Source: Paralithodes platypus
Lineage: Eukaryota; Arthropoda; Malacostraca; Decapoda; Lithodidae
Assembly: GCA_032716605.1 (NCBI GenBank)
Contig: CM064545.1
Span: 9,949,564-10,013,563, forward strand
Direction of reading: 5' to 3'
Length of the DNA: 64,000 bases
The notes below the pieces were generated by a model. That model was not told where the DNA came from and did not search any database. It was given only the letters and a program-made list of their open reading frames with translations. How positions within the stretch are numbered: the first letter of the stretch is position 1; every line of letters begins with the position of its first letter. This document shows positions 20,895 through 31,673 of this stretch, piece after piece. The translations under genes were made by a program, and so were the position numbers.

Positions 20895-21429
20895 AATCAT
20901 TGGTAAATCTATTAATTCCCATGAGCCACACGAATTTCTTCTATTATCTAGTTGCCAACTTGTGGAATGGGCCTTGAGATGTTGTAGATTGCTGCACCAT
21001 CGATTCCTTTAAATATAATTTAGACAAACACCTTGCCTTAAATCCATGAATGACTGCATTAGTAGATGATTCCCTTTTTTGGTTTCTCTATCTTCGGATT
21101 CTTCGGGTACATCGAGGGTTATTGAATAGGATGTTACTCTCTTTTCCCGAGATACACGAATGATCACTCATTGCTGTGTTATGCAACTGATGCATATTGT
21201 GTCGTACTAACATCTCCAAACTCCGCCATGGAGATTAGTCCCAGGGCAGTGCTTCCCTTTGCAATTATCCCTTACCCCCATTTTAAACCAGTGTTGAACA
21301 CTCTGAGCAGCATAATTTAGAGGACAAGCAACCTCGAGGGGTTGCTAGATCTGCCGTTGCTTGACTTCCTTTGTCATCCTTTGACTTTACCTACTAGTCT
21401 GTGCGTTTCCAGTGAAAATAAACCAAAGA

Positions 21430-22070
21430 GCTATCAACCGGTTCTCGTAGCTCAGTCTTCTAATTGATAAAATAAACTTTGTAGTCGCTCTATATCTTTC
21501 CTGAGTGCTGGAGACCAAAACTGGACAGCATATTTTAGGAGAGGCCATATCAGAGCATTGTAGAGTGTGAGGATTATCTCCTTTCTATATAGCTCAATCA
21601 TTTCTGAGCTTTCGTCTCTACTGCACTGCTTGTAAAATTTTAGGACAATGTTAACCAGGACCCCAAATCCTTTCCAACTCAGTCACTTCCAGAGAGTTTC
21701 CCAATAGTGAGTAGTCTGACGTGGGGTTTGCTTGGCCGATAAGCATCTCCTTTCGCTTCTCCAAGTTTACTGGCATCTGCCATGTCTCAGACCACTTATC
21801 CTGAGGATATTTCACATTCACTTAAAGCTAAATGTCATCTTCAGATTTGGAGATCACAGTCATTGAAATATACAATAGTAGCAGTGGGCCATGAACACAT
21901 CCTTGTGGATTTTCATAAGTGAGTGGAATCCACTTCGAACAGGCACCATTGATTGCCACTCATTGCAGTTTGCTTGTTAGCCATATATATGTCCAATTAG
22001 TGATCATGTACTGATACCTAATGCACTCACGTTTGACACTAGCCTACATGGAGGTATTTTTCAAAAGCTA
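21430..22070 (-). pseudogene. CR1/L2-like LINE RT fragment, antisense
   Basis: The minus strand encodes PLLKYAVQFWSPALRKDIER, the PLLEY…W.P…IxxLExVQ block of CR1/L2 RTs. Further upstream parts of the thumb and palm region read through several frameshifts. Too degraded to be functional. Confidence 0.65.
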
Positions 22071-22234
22071 ATTTGAAAATATAATTAAAGGATGTCTATG
22101 GCTCTACTTCTATTATACTCACTCAACATTAATGGAAACATTCTAGCAAATTGGTAAGACATAATCGGTGTCATCAGAAACCATGGTGGGAATCTGTAAT
22201 AAAATTGTGTATTTCCAGGTAGTAATATGTTTAT

Positions 22235-22330
22235 TTATTTATTTTTCTATGTGGATGAAGGTGACAAAGGGCAGAGCTGCCTGTGACAACTGCCTCCCCC
22301 AGAGTTTAAACCAGGTAGGGACGAAAGTTT
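22235..22330 (-). repeat. LINE 3' UTR repeat with GGCAG/CTGCC hairpin (22 kb copy)
   Basis: GACAAAGGGCAGAGCTGCC follows a T-rich run. The same block is the 3' UTR of the minus-strand LINE ending near 26.05 kb, and related copies lie at 36.34 and 58.05 kb. This is a solo 3' end. Confidence 0.6.
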
Positions 22331-22684
22331 TCCTTCGAATACTTTTAGTATGATTGATGTCAAGGTAATTAGTTGATAATGCTAAGGACACTCATGATAG
22401 GCGGTTTTTTTCTGGCCTTCTCCTTCGTGTTTAGCCCCTGTGGTTTTTAGATTTTAAGATGTTCGTCCCATTATTCTGGCTATTTTAAGACTCTACATCC
22501 CATTTCTTTATCAATATTAGGACCTTTCGTGCCACTTAGGTGTCGATATTTTTCCTTGCGAGCGAAAGCGAGCTTGTGATTTTAAGAGTAACCGGCCTTT
22601 GGCCGGTACATTCTTCTACCAACAAATTTACAAATTGATCTTGGAAGGAGGTCTAGGGGGTGTTTTCTACAGCTTGATGGAGGT
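22331..22684. other. No gene; perfect short hairpin
   Basis: Contains ACCGGCCTTTGGCCGGT (about 22591-22607), a perfect 7-bp stem with a 3-nt loop. Otherwise unrecognised. Confidence 0.5.
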
Positions 22685-22957
22685 CTAGGGAGGAAATAAA
22701 AAATAAATAATAACAAGATAAAACAATACACTACGTTTGAAACAGGATATGCCCCATGCGGCAGATAGACGATTTTGATAGGAATCATTGAATTGAGTGA
22801 AATTACCATCAACGTCCTTGAAATAAAAGTCTGTATCTCTCCTGTACATTTTACCGACGTAGACAATCTGGTTTTCCCGTGGCGGTGTCCAGAAGTTGTG
22901 TGGTTGGCCCGCATTAGCACATCCCTGGTACACCCTTAAAAATCCGCTTATATCCAT
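22685..22957 (-). CDS. Unrecognised protein-like ORF (90 codons)
   Basis: The frame encodes a compositionally normal, non-repetitive peptide: VYQGCANAGQPHNFWTPP, NQIVYVGKMYRRDTDFYF, then DVDGNFTQFNDSYQNRLSAA. It ends in a hydrophobic stretch. It does not resemble any LINE or transposase segment I know. Possible splice-like dinucleotides flank its middle (TTTTAAG before the VYQG segment; AAACGTAGTG after CFK), so it could be one exon or an exon remnant. Function is unknown. It lies between antisense LINE fragments, so an origin in an unidentified mobile element or an endogenised sequence is equally possible. Confidence 0.35.
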   Translation of the reverse strand: MDISGFLRVYQGCANAGQPHNFWTPPRENQIVYVGKMYRRDTDFYFKDVDGNFTQFNDSYQNRLSAAWGISCFKRSVLFYLVIIYFLFPP

Positions 22958-23157
22958 ATACTGTACGCTTTATATCCCATTATTATAGGCAATACAAGGT
23001 TTTTCCGAGGTACATATGCTGCCTACGGAGTATTATAATGTAGGGAGAATGTGTTGAAGGCATAGGAATGTGATTGCAGCCTGATATAAAGCAGAAATAT
23101 GTGGAAGATAAATGGTAACAATATGCAGTGAGAAAAGGATTTGTGGTTGAAGAAGGA

Positions 23158-23590
23158 GGAGTACAAAGGAGTACAAAGGAAATCAAGCAACAACAGGTCT
23201 AGTGACCCTTCTAGGTTGCTTGTCCTCCAAAACACTGAGGATCAAGTGTCCAAACAGTGGTTTAGAGTGGGTAAGGGAACATTGGAAAGGGAACTACTGC
23301 CCTGCCACTAACGTGGCAGGACTAGGAAGTTAGTAGGGGACATATGGGTTAGTAACTGAGGGGAGGATAAAGTTATTCATTTACAAACGCAGTCAGTCGC
23401 GGGTTTGATGCGAGATATTTGTCTACGCGGAATTTAAATGAATCAACGGTGCTGCAGTCTATAACGTCTCGGGGAAGCCCATTCCACAAGTTGACAACTC
23501 GATTGAAGAAGAAATTCTTAGATTCGTGCGAGTTAAAATATTTACCAATAATTTTGCAACCGTTTCCCCGCGTGTAATTAGACTGGTCGA
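23158..23590 (-). mobile_element. CR1 3' end, antisense
   Basis: The minus strand encodes the last ~85 residues of CR1 ORF2 (DQSNYTRGNGCKIIGK, VNLWNGLPRDVIDCSTVDSF, SNPRLTAFVNE), the 3' UTR and the GTACAAAGGA-type tail at 23158-23180. It is 5'-truncated at about 23590. No target duplication was identified. Confidence 0.85.
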
Positions 23591-24045
23591 TAGGAGGAGG
23601 GAAGGAAGGATGAGAGTCTGCGGTGTGTCGTCCGCCTTCCCCTCGCCCCCACATGTCATGCTACTGAGGGGTGCTTGGGCAGTTTTGTGTGGCTCTGGGG
23701 CTGAAAGAGAGCACACACTTTGCACGAAAAGTACGTTGTGTATGTGTATGTGCACCCCAGGCAGGCATGTGTTGGTAGTGTTACAGGAGTAGTGCTTCGT
23801 ACTCGAAACCACAATCGATATTCCCCTCTCAGTCCCCCACCTGCGTTCGTTCTCATTCTCTCAACTCGCCCATCTCATGGCCATCGCCGGACAAAGTAGT
23901 ACCTCTCTCCTCGATGTCTTCCAGGTAACTGATGTGTGGGAGATTCGTGACTTGTGGAAGCTTGAGTTGCCTAGTGCCACTATGCACTATTGGGGTCATG
24001 TGCACACTGGAGTGTTTTTTATTACCTTGTAAATTTTGTGTCTAT
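23591..24045. other. No gene seen
   Basis: Unrecognised GC-moderate sequence; short frames only. Confidence 0.4.
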
Positions 24046-25080
24046 GGAAAGGGTACTCGCAGCCCCCCATATAAAACTTTTTAAGGGATACTCGCAGTTT
24101 AGAGGTTAAGATTGGTGTCATGTTGGCTACTTTCCAGGCTTCAGGGACCTCTCCAGTTTCTAGCGATTTATTGAATATTTCCACCAAGAAAGGGATGGTT
24201 TCATCTTTCACAACTCAGGGAACAAAGCCATGGCCAGATGACTTGAACCTATTTATCTTACCTATTCTCTTTGTTACCTCCTCTGGAGTACATTTAATTC
24301 TGCTAGCACTTAGCAGAATTCTCACTCTCATACAATAATCCTGAACTTCCCATGCTCCTTGTAAATACTGATTTTTTTTTTTTAAAGGGCTGCAACCCAG
24401 AGACTTCATTCTGCTTTGCTTCCCTTATAAGACATTTCACTCTCTAACATATATTTTGAAATAGTTCACAAGTGACAGCTTCTGCAGTTAGAAAGAGAAA
24501 TGTTGCATACAGAAAGGCTAAACAAGTTAAGACCAGATAGATCTAAAATCTCTCTGGTCCTAACTTGTTTGAGCTTTCTGTATGCTAGCTTCCTCTTTCT
24601 AATTGCTGAACCTATGTCACTTATGAACCATTTTAGTTGAGGTGAGCCTGATTTGGTAAGTTTAGTGGGAACGCATGCAGCATGTTGATCCATAAACTGC
24701 TCTTTGCAATAGCGCCAAATGGCATTAGCATCCAAACCGTCCAGTCTGATCTGGAATAAGCTTTCCCAAAGCCCCTCAATGCGTTTGGTCCCCAGAAATC
24801 TAGTTTTCTACTCTGAGGACTGGTGGGTGTGTTGCAAGAGGTGCAAAGAGAGAACCTAATTAGATTGTGGTCACTGACTCCTAGTGATTCAACAACAGAA
24901 ATGCTGGTCACACTCTCTTCATCAGTGGTAAACACAAGATCTAGTGTCTTGTTGCCTCTTCTTGGCTCATTCACCCATTGGGTCAAGAAGTTAGCATAGC
25001 CTAAGTCAACACGACATCTACATTCACCATCAGGAGTTTTTGCTTCACATTTTGTTTTCTCTGAGTGTGAATAAGACAAA
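24046..25080 (-). pseudogene. CR1-like LINE, endonuclease C-terminus to RT start, antisense
   Basis: From high to low coordinates the minus strand reads VDLGYANFLTQWVNEPRRGN, TLDLVFTTDEESV and LGVSDHNLIRFSL (endonuclease C-terminal blocks with the SDHxxI motif). It continues with LKWFISDIGSAIRKRKLAYR (EN-RT linker) and then GEVPEAWKVANMTPI (RT entry). An inverted duplication disrupts the linker at 24485-24605. Frameshifts throughout. Confidence 0.75.
24485..24606. repeat. Imperfect inverted duplication (~55-bp arms)
   Basis: The arm at 24485-24536 (GTTAGAAAGAG … CATACAGAAAGG … AACAAGTTAAGACCAG) is repeated in reverse at 24560-24606. The right arm is the genuine LINE sequence; the left arm is its inverted copy. 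Confidence 0.75.
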
Positions 25081-25740
25081 ACCCAAAGCTGCCTGTACCG
25101 AGGTCAAATTCAAGGTACGGTAACCTGGCAAGTGCGTGAAGTGGTTTAAATCCAAATATCTCTTGTGCGGCAATCCAGCCAAAAATGCAAAACGGGATGA
25201 AAGGTACGTCAACGTATTGTAAATACCCCCATCATCTACCACAAGTATATTTTTTGTACTGAAATTATGTGGGAATGGCGATGGTGTGGATAGTAGCTGC
25301 AAGGTTGGTGAGCGATTTACTAGACTTAGCCACAACCTAAAATACCACGCCTATCAAGCAAGCATGAACACATTTAGACACCCGCAGCATCCAAGAGTGG
25401 AATCAACTCTCTTGACTCTTTTAGAACTAAGATCACCAGTCATTATATCTCTAATCCTTCTTCTCCTGATCCTCTCCCTAATCATTAGCCCCATGCACAA
25501 ACCCTGCACACTGTGCCACCCGAGAGCGATATTTAACATTTTTGTAAAGCTAATATTCAAATATACATAGGTGGGAGGGAGGGAGAAGGTAAACATGTAC
25601 GCCTTCTCCCTTCCTTCTCTGCTGCTTGCAGAATGCTTTGTGACGGTTTTGCCTCCCCCTCCTCGTCTCCCGTATATTTACATAAGACATAGGATATATT
25701 TGGGGTTCAGTAATGGCCCCTGAGCACTGCCAATGCATTT
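25081..25740. other. Mostly unrecognised; possible LINE end at 25390-25490
   Basis: A + frame reads SKSGINSLDSFRTKITSHYI before a stop near 25490, reminiscent of a LINE ORF2 C-terminus. Nothing else supports this. The rest holds no recognisable gene. Confidence 0.25.
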
Positions 25741-25969
25741 ACGATGATGAGGAAGGAGCAATGGTGTGAGGTACGAGTGTGTTGTGAGCATTTTGTGAGG
25801 TTTGAAATCGAGAGTCGCCACATTGTGCTAGTTGTTATCCAATTTTCAGATGTATCTCAGCTTTGCCACGGTTTTGGTGTGTGTTTGAATATCATGACTC
25901 AATCGAGTCCAGCCGCATTCGATCAATGAAACCTCAATTGAGTCCTGCCGCACTTTAAAGGTTAAGAGT

Positions 25970-26585
25970 AAAAATGTCTGGACACATGATGCTTGAAGCA
26001 GTTAAAGTCATAGGATGAGGGAAAAATAGCTTGAGTGAGTGAGATTAATTTTTTTTTTTTATGTATAAAGGAAACAAAAAGGCAGAGCTGCCTGTAACGA
26101 ATGTCTCCTCTCAAACCAAAAGAGTGACAGATAGCCAATTCAAGGAACATAGGAGTCAAAATGTCTGAACACATGACATTTATGGCAGTCTAAGTCATAG
26201 CGTAATGGAAAGAGCTTACTTGTTGAGTAGACAAAAGACTGAGAATATTTATAAATTCTTGGGTTGGAGCACTGGACAGAATAAAGATGGTATTGTATTG
26301 AAAGGCAGGTGACAGCCTCTGGCCGTAAGGGAGGTGGTATGCATTGAAAGAGCTCTTAAGAACACTGATTGTTGTAATAGCGATGGAAGAGTGAAAGAGA
26401 TTAAACATAGCGCCGTGTAGAGAGAGACTGTAGGGAATTTGTAAGAGGTGGTAAGTTAAGAAGGTGGAATGCCTTGGACTCTACTCTTTCGAGAAGTGTG
26501 GTATGGGGGGAACCTCCCCAAACATGCGAACAATACTTGATATATGAGCTCACGGTGCCCCTGTAGGCTACAGAGCATGAAGCTA
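25970..26585 (-). mobile_element. Jockey-like LINE 3' end, antisense, with doubled C-terminus
   Basis: The minus strand encodes YIKYCSHVWGGSPHTTLLER, VESKAFHLLNLPPLT and a C-terminus around 26160-26215, then a 3' UTR and A-tail (T run at ~26048-26060). Beyond the tail, at 25975-26040, another copy of the C-terminus (FPSSYDFNCFKHHVSRHF) appears. So one LINE 3' end lies in or against a second copy of the same family. Confidence 0.65.
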
Positions 26586-26869
26586 TGCTGAGGTGAAGAA
26601 CCCACAGGCACAGGTAAGAACGCTTAACTTCTGGATTAGTGTATTACATATGCAATTAACCCGTAAACGGCGAGAAAGCTCATAAGAAGTTTTACTGGGC
26701 GACTGCGGCAAAGCTCTTAAGAGGGCGGTTTTTAAACACGCACCAAAACCGCGGGCTTTAACCCAGGCGGCTACAAATTGGTGCGTGAGTAGTACTACAT
26801 GGCACCTCTCGCCACCACCCCCACACACACCTCAGTCGCGCGTGTAAAGTCAGATACCAATTTTTTACC

Positions 26870-29462
26870 ATGGAGCCTACACGTACCTCTCCCGCGCGCC
26901 CTTCTGACACGACCAGCACTCCTTCGGGTGGTGTCTGTGCCCGTGGAAGAGTGGCTGCCCATAAAGAACCCTACCTCTACAATTATAGTAGTGACTCCGA
27001 TGAAGATGTTCGTGCCCCCCAAAAGGCACGTAAGGCAGGTACAAGTGGTATGGTACGTGCCCAAAGATCACTGGCCTTTTCCGATGTCAGTACGCCTTCT
27101 ACTGCTACCAGTACCACCTCTACCACCCACGCCGCTTCTACAGGAAGGCCTTCTGCATCAGAAGGAGGCCGCCCTAGGGACGCAAGACCTGCGGGGGCGA
27201 CTGGACAGAAAGGGAAAGGGAAGGGGGTGGGCAAGAAAAGCAAGCCTGCCTCTACCACCATCGTGCCACCACGGGCCGCCCCTGCCCCTGCCCCTGCAGC
27301 CGTCGCCGCCCCTGCCACTGCCCCTGCTCCTGCCCCTGCCGCCGCAGGGACAAAAAGGAAGGTGAAGGGGAAGAAAACACCGCCTGCCTCTACCCCCATC
27401 GTGCCACCACGGGCCGCCCCTGCCACCGCCCCTGCAGCCGCCACAGCTGTCCCTTCCACCTCTGCTGGCCCTTCCACCTCTGCTGGCCCTTCCACCTGTG
27501 CCGGCCGTTCCGCCCCTGTCCAGAAGACGCCTCTGATATTATGGCAGAGGAATCCCCTGACGCCCTCCAAATATGCCTCCCTGCTATTCGGTGCCGAAGG
27601 GGACAGTAGTGATGGGGATTTGGACGGCGATGAGAGGGATTGGGGCGGCGTGGACAGTGATTGTGAGTCAGCGGCCGACGATGGGAACGAGGAAGGGCGT
27701 TCGTCGTCTGAGGAGGGCGACGACGAAATACTTTATCGGGACCACGATAGTGACCTATCCGAAGGTGGCGCTGACGACGATGATGACGACAACTTGCCGA
27801 TGCGTGATGCAAATGTTCATGCGTTTGTTGGTCAGATGGGGCCGATTTCATACCTGATTTGCACCAGTTTGATCAAAATCAATCTGGTTCAACAGCAGAT
27901 TGGCCCTGTGATGATAATGCAAGCGAGATGGATTTCTTCTTGGCATTCTTTGACTTGGAGATTATGGCGTTCATTGTGGCCCGAACCAACGCCTACTTTA
28001 GGTGGGTGTGGGACAGAATGCACATGCTATCTCCAAGGGCGAGAATACGAGCCTGGGTGGATACTACTGCCAACAAATTCATGACGTTCTTTGCCCTGTT
28101 GTTGCTCATGCCTCTTTGCAAGAAGCATGTGCTGCAACATTACTGGAAACATGACCTACTCATCGCCACACCAATTTTCAACAAGTACATGACCCGTGAC
28201 AGATTTTCATTGCTGCTGAGATTCATTCACTTCTCAGACAATGACAATCCTAACAGAGATGACAGAATCTGGAAAATTTGTGAGGTTTTCACCATGTTGA
28301 TGTCGAGGTACAAGAAATACTTCACCCTTTTCCACAACTTGGTGATCGATGAGTCGCTCGTGCTCTTCAAAGGTTGTCTTGTTTTCAAGCAGTATATCCC
28401 CTTGAAGAGGCACAGGTTTGGGATCAAGTTGTTCGTCTTGTGTGACTGTGAGACCGGCATGACATGATCGTCTATACTGGAACTGATATAGATGTGCCAA
28501 GAATCGCTGCCAATGACCCCTTGGGCTTGTCTGGGGCCATCGTGAAGAAAATTATGGAACCATACATGGGCAAGGGGCACACATTGTACACCGACAATTG
28601 GTATACTTCTCCTGCTCTCTGCCAGTTTCTACATGACAACCAAACGGGATCATGTGGGACTGTCAGAAAGACAAGAAAGTTCACGCGGAAGTTCGTCGGT
28701 CGTGTAATGCCACTAGAAAATCCATTATCCAGTGACACCCTCGGAGGACGACCTTGTTCCGGAACACCGGGAGAGAAGCGCACGAAGAAGGCGACGAAGA
28801 GGATGAGGGAAATAAAAAAATTATGGAGAAGTCTGGCAAAGTGTTGGCCATCAAGTGGAAGGACAGACGTGATGTACACCTGATGTCAACTGTTCACACA
28901 GGCGCCCAGGTCGACTCAGGCAAAATCCACTACCGGACTAAGAAAGTAATTGACAAGCCTGACATGGTGGTGGAGTACACCAAGAATATGCGCCTGGTGG
29001 ACAAGTCCGACTGCCAACTCGCAGGCGTTGAGTGTCTGAGAAAGACAGTCAAGTGGTACAACAAGCTCTTCCATCATCTTGTGGATATCACCATGCTCAA
29101 CGCCTACAATATGTGGCTTGTAAAAAGGGAAATGGCCCCGAACAAGAAGCTCAAGTGTCCGGGAGTTTGTGTACAATGTGTCGTACCAACTCCTGGAGAA
29201 GTTCGGGGAGCCCACTAAAAGTAAAATGGGTTGGCGTGGTGCCCATGCCCCCGACCATATACAGGTAGCTCTGTCACGGCATTTCCCAGTCCACACCGAG
29301 TTTGTTGGCAATCGGCGACAGCAGCTGGTGTGCTATGCCTGCTCCAACACCACCAGGAGGCCCAGGACAAAGCCCAGGGTCACCACCATGTGCCAGGAGT
29401 GCAAGATCCCCCTTTGCCTCGGCGACTGCTTCATGGACTACCACACCCTGAAGCTTTTTTGA
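26870..29462 (+). pseudogene. PiggyBac-type transposase, at least four frameshifts
   Basis: The protein starts with MEPTRTSPARPSD (26870). A Ser/Pro/Ala-rich low-complexity N-terminus with two similar blocks (PASTTIVPPRAAPAPAPAA and a second at 27390) is followed by an acidic region (27600-27840). The DDE_Tnp_1_7 catalytic core follows, with Asp residues in VIDESLVLFKG (~28342), LYTDNWYTSP (~28584) and NMRLVDKSDC (~28986). A C-terminal Cys-rich zinc finger (CYACSN … CQECKIPLCLGDCF, 29331-29436) ends at the stop near 29462. Frame changes occur near 27840, 28455, 28800-28850 and 29155, so no working enzyme is made. All three catalytic Asp survive in the conceptual reading. Its function would be cut-and-paste transposition at TTAA. 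Confidence 0.85.
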
Positions 29463-29539
29463 GTGTCGCCGCCCTGCCCTTGACTCGTGCCCTACCTCAC
29501 CTCACCTCACCTGACCTGACCTACCTAACCGCGCGCTTA

Positions 29540-29825
29540 TGTCACTTTTACTCATAATCTTCCTAAATCACTCTCTCATGCTCTCTTTAGCTAATAACTT
29601 TCAATCATTATCTCTTTCCTAAGTCACTCTCGCTTAAGATATCTTTCCTAAGTCACTCTCACTCATGATCTTCCTAAATCACTCTCTCATGCTCTCTTTA
29701 GCTAATCACTCTCAATCATTATCTCTTTCCTAAGTCACTCTTGCTCAAGATATCTTTCCTAAGTCACTCTAACATTTATGATCTATTCCCTAAGTCACTC
29801 TCACTCATGATCTCTTTACTGTGAT
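29540..29825. repeat. Nested tandem repeat in transposase 3' region
   Basis: A short unit resembling CTTTCCTAAGTCACTCTCAC is arranged in a higher-order repeat of about 111 bp (TCCTAAATCACTCTCTCATG at 29561 and 29672). It directly follows the transposase. Confidence 0.8.
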
Positions 29826-30224
29826 ACCAATTGCATTGTATATATATATTTGGTTATTTTATTTGTTATGTTCACTTGTAATTTGTAATGTTTTCATTCA
29901 CTACCTCAAGATAAATCTCCTGTGATAGTAATGTGCCCATATATGTTTGTATGTAATGTAATAATAAATAAGAATATTTTGCAAACTATGTTCCTATGTA
30001 CTGTATGTATTTCCTATTATAATATAAAACAAAACACAAAATAAATAAATAAATAAATAAATAAAAAAAGACAAAAAAGAAAATTCAAACTCATGTAATT
30101 GTATTCTTGCAATATGAATTATTTTATGAATAATTCATATTGCTTGAATACAATTAGGCCTACATGAGTTTGTAAAAAAAAAAATTTGCCAAAATGTTTC
30201 TAAACATCACAAAAGTCTCTCCAT
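29826..30224. other. No gene; simple AAAT repeats and a 40-bp palindrome
   Basis: AAAT repeats lie near 30040-30065. An inverted repeat at 30087-30172 (arms beginning CAAACTCATGTAATTGTATT) lies just before the CR1 insertion. Confidence 0.7.
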
Positions 30225-30287
30225 AACCCCCTACTACCGAGGACCACCAGCGATAAGGACCGGAGACAGCGAGGACCGAGGACAGCC

Positions 30288-31673
30288 ATGAACATAAATG
30301 TAGATCCGACAAGAACAAAAAATATTATTAAAGCGCGTTCCGTGAGTTCTAAAATAACAAATTTAAAGGTTTTCTATGCAAACGCTCGTAGCATACGCAA
30401 TAAATTTTCAGATTTAGAGGAGCTAGTGTTTACAGAAAACTATGATGTGATTGGCATAACAGAATCTTGGCTCAATACAGAAGATAGAGACTTTTTAGCA
30501 GAGTATTCACTTCCCGGTTATGTAATGTTTGAGAAAAGCCGAATAAATCGAAATGGAGGTGGCGTTTTACTTTATATCAAAGAAAGTCTTAACCCTACCC
30601 TCTTGTCAAAACCTCAAATTGTGAACGTCGACGCATCTTTTGTGCTAATAAAGAATAATGAAGGTACCAAAATAATACTTGCATTAATATACAGACCTCC
30701 AGCTCAATCAATGCAAACTGACCGAGAAATTTACGAACAAATTGCAGATGTAAGTAACTCACAAGATACCGTAATTTTTGGTGACTTTAATTTACCTGTG
30801 ACCAAGTGGGGCGATACTCTTACTTCACACTCCGGACATGACTTGTATACGAACTTGCAAGAGAGTTCGCTTTATCAATTTGTTGGAACGCCGACCCGTG
30901 GTAATAACGTTCTTGACATTGTACTTGCAACAAAAGAAGAATTAATAGAGAATTTGAATGTTGGTGATGAATTCAGTAACAGCGACCATCATACGATAAC
31001 TTTCACTTTAAAGTTTACTAGTAACGAACCAAATAGTAGCATCGAAAAAGTCCCTAATTTCAAGAAAGCAAACTTCCATAAACTTAGAGCTATGTTTAAA
31101 GAAACTGACTGGAGCTTTTTAATTCACAATAACGACATAAATACATCTTGGAAGTTATTCGAAGCCACTTACCTAAAAGCAGTGCAAGACTGCATACCAT
31201 CGAAAACTCGGCGTCCAGGCCATAATAATAAGCCCAAATGGTGGAATAAAGATATTTCAAACTGCCTGCTTGCTAAAAAATTTGCTAATGATAGATTAAA
31301 ATCCTCACAAAATGACGAAGAACGGCTGAAATTTGTAGAGCTACGACGCAAAGCCAAAAAGTTAATTAAGCAAAGTAAAAAGACCTTAGAGTTACATATT
31401 GCGAATCAAAGTAAAACAAACCCGAAAGAATTCTATAGTTATATCAGAAAGAAAAAAATAGTTACTTCAACTGTTGGACCGTTAGTCGATGAAAATGGAG
31501 AATACACCAAAGACGAAGAACAAATGAGTAATGCCCTCAATACCTTCTTTGCATCAGTTTTTACAACAGAAGACCTCAGTGATATCCCTACACCATCGCC
31601 GATTCAGATTGATAATTCAGATGTTTTAAGCAATATCACCGTTACAGAGAGAAGTATTGAATTGTTTAGATAA
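30288..31673 (+). CDS. CR1 ORF2 N-terminal part: endonuclease and linker
   Basis: The start is the methionine in MNINVDPTRTKN. An apurinic/apyrimidinic-type endonuclease follows: VFYANARSIRNK near residue 28, DVIGITESWLN near 53, GGGVLLYIKE, ALIYRPPAQS, TVIFGDFNLPVTKWG near 160, and NSDHHTITF near 232. The EN-RT linker (KPKWWNKDISNCLLAKKF … NPKEFYSYIRKKK) and the start of RT come next. The frame leaves its course at about 31650, where a 2-bp deletion relative to copies alpha and gamma gives VTERSIELFR and a stop. The enzyme would nick target DNA for target-primed reverse transcription. Confidence 0.9.
   Translation: MNINVDPTRTKNIIKARSVSSKITNLKVFYANARSIRNKFSDLEELVFTENYDVIGITESWLNTEDRDFLAEYSLPGYVMFEKSRINRNGGGVLLYIKESLNPTLLSKPQIVNVDASFVLIKNNEGTKIILALIYRPPAQSMQTDREIYEQIADVSNSQDTVIFGDFNLPVTKWGDTLTSHSGHDLYTNLQESSLYQFVGTPTRGNNVLDIVLATKEELIENLNVGDEFSNSDHHTITFTLKFTSNEPNSSIEKVPNFKKANFHKLRAMFKETDWSFLIHNNDINTSWKLFEATYLKAVQDCIPSKTRRPGHNNKPKWWNKDISNCLLAKKFANDRLKSSQNDEERLKFVELRRKAKKLIKQSKKTLELHIANQSKTNPKEFYSYIRKKKIVTSTVGPLVDENGEYTKDEEQMSNALNTFFASVFTTEDLSDIPTPSPIQIDNSDVLSNITVTERSIELFR

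Larger units (their letters stand above)
20100..21400 (+). mobile_element. Old CR1 3' fragment, twice interrupted
   Basis: Sequence around 20120-20143 and from 20589 onward aligns to the CR1 3' part (compare 13340-13860): TGACCTAATTCAAGCGTTC, TGTGGAATGGGCCTT, ATTAGTCCCAGGGCAGT, AGAGGACAAGCAACC, ending TTGACTTCCTTTG near 21370. A TTAA-flanked MITE (20144-20588) and a tailed insert (20724-20894) interrupt it. It is far more diverged than copies alpha and beta. Confidence 0.75.

Noticed and set aside
26799..27570. Pro- and Ala-rich frames overlapping the transposase N-terminus on both strands
   Set aside because: They are out-of-frame or antisense readings of the same GC-rich low-complexity coding sequence.
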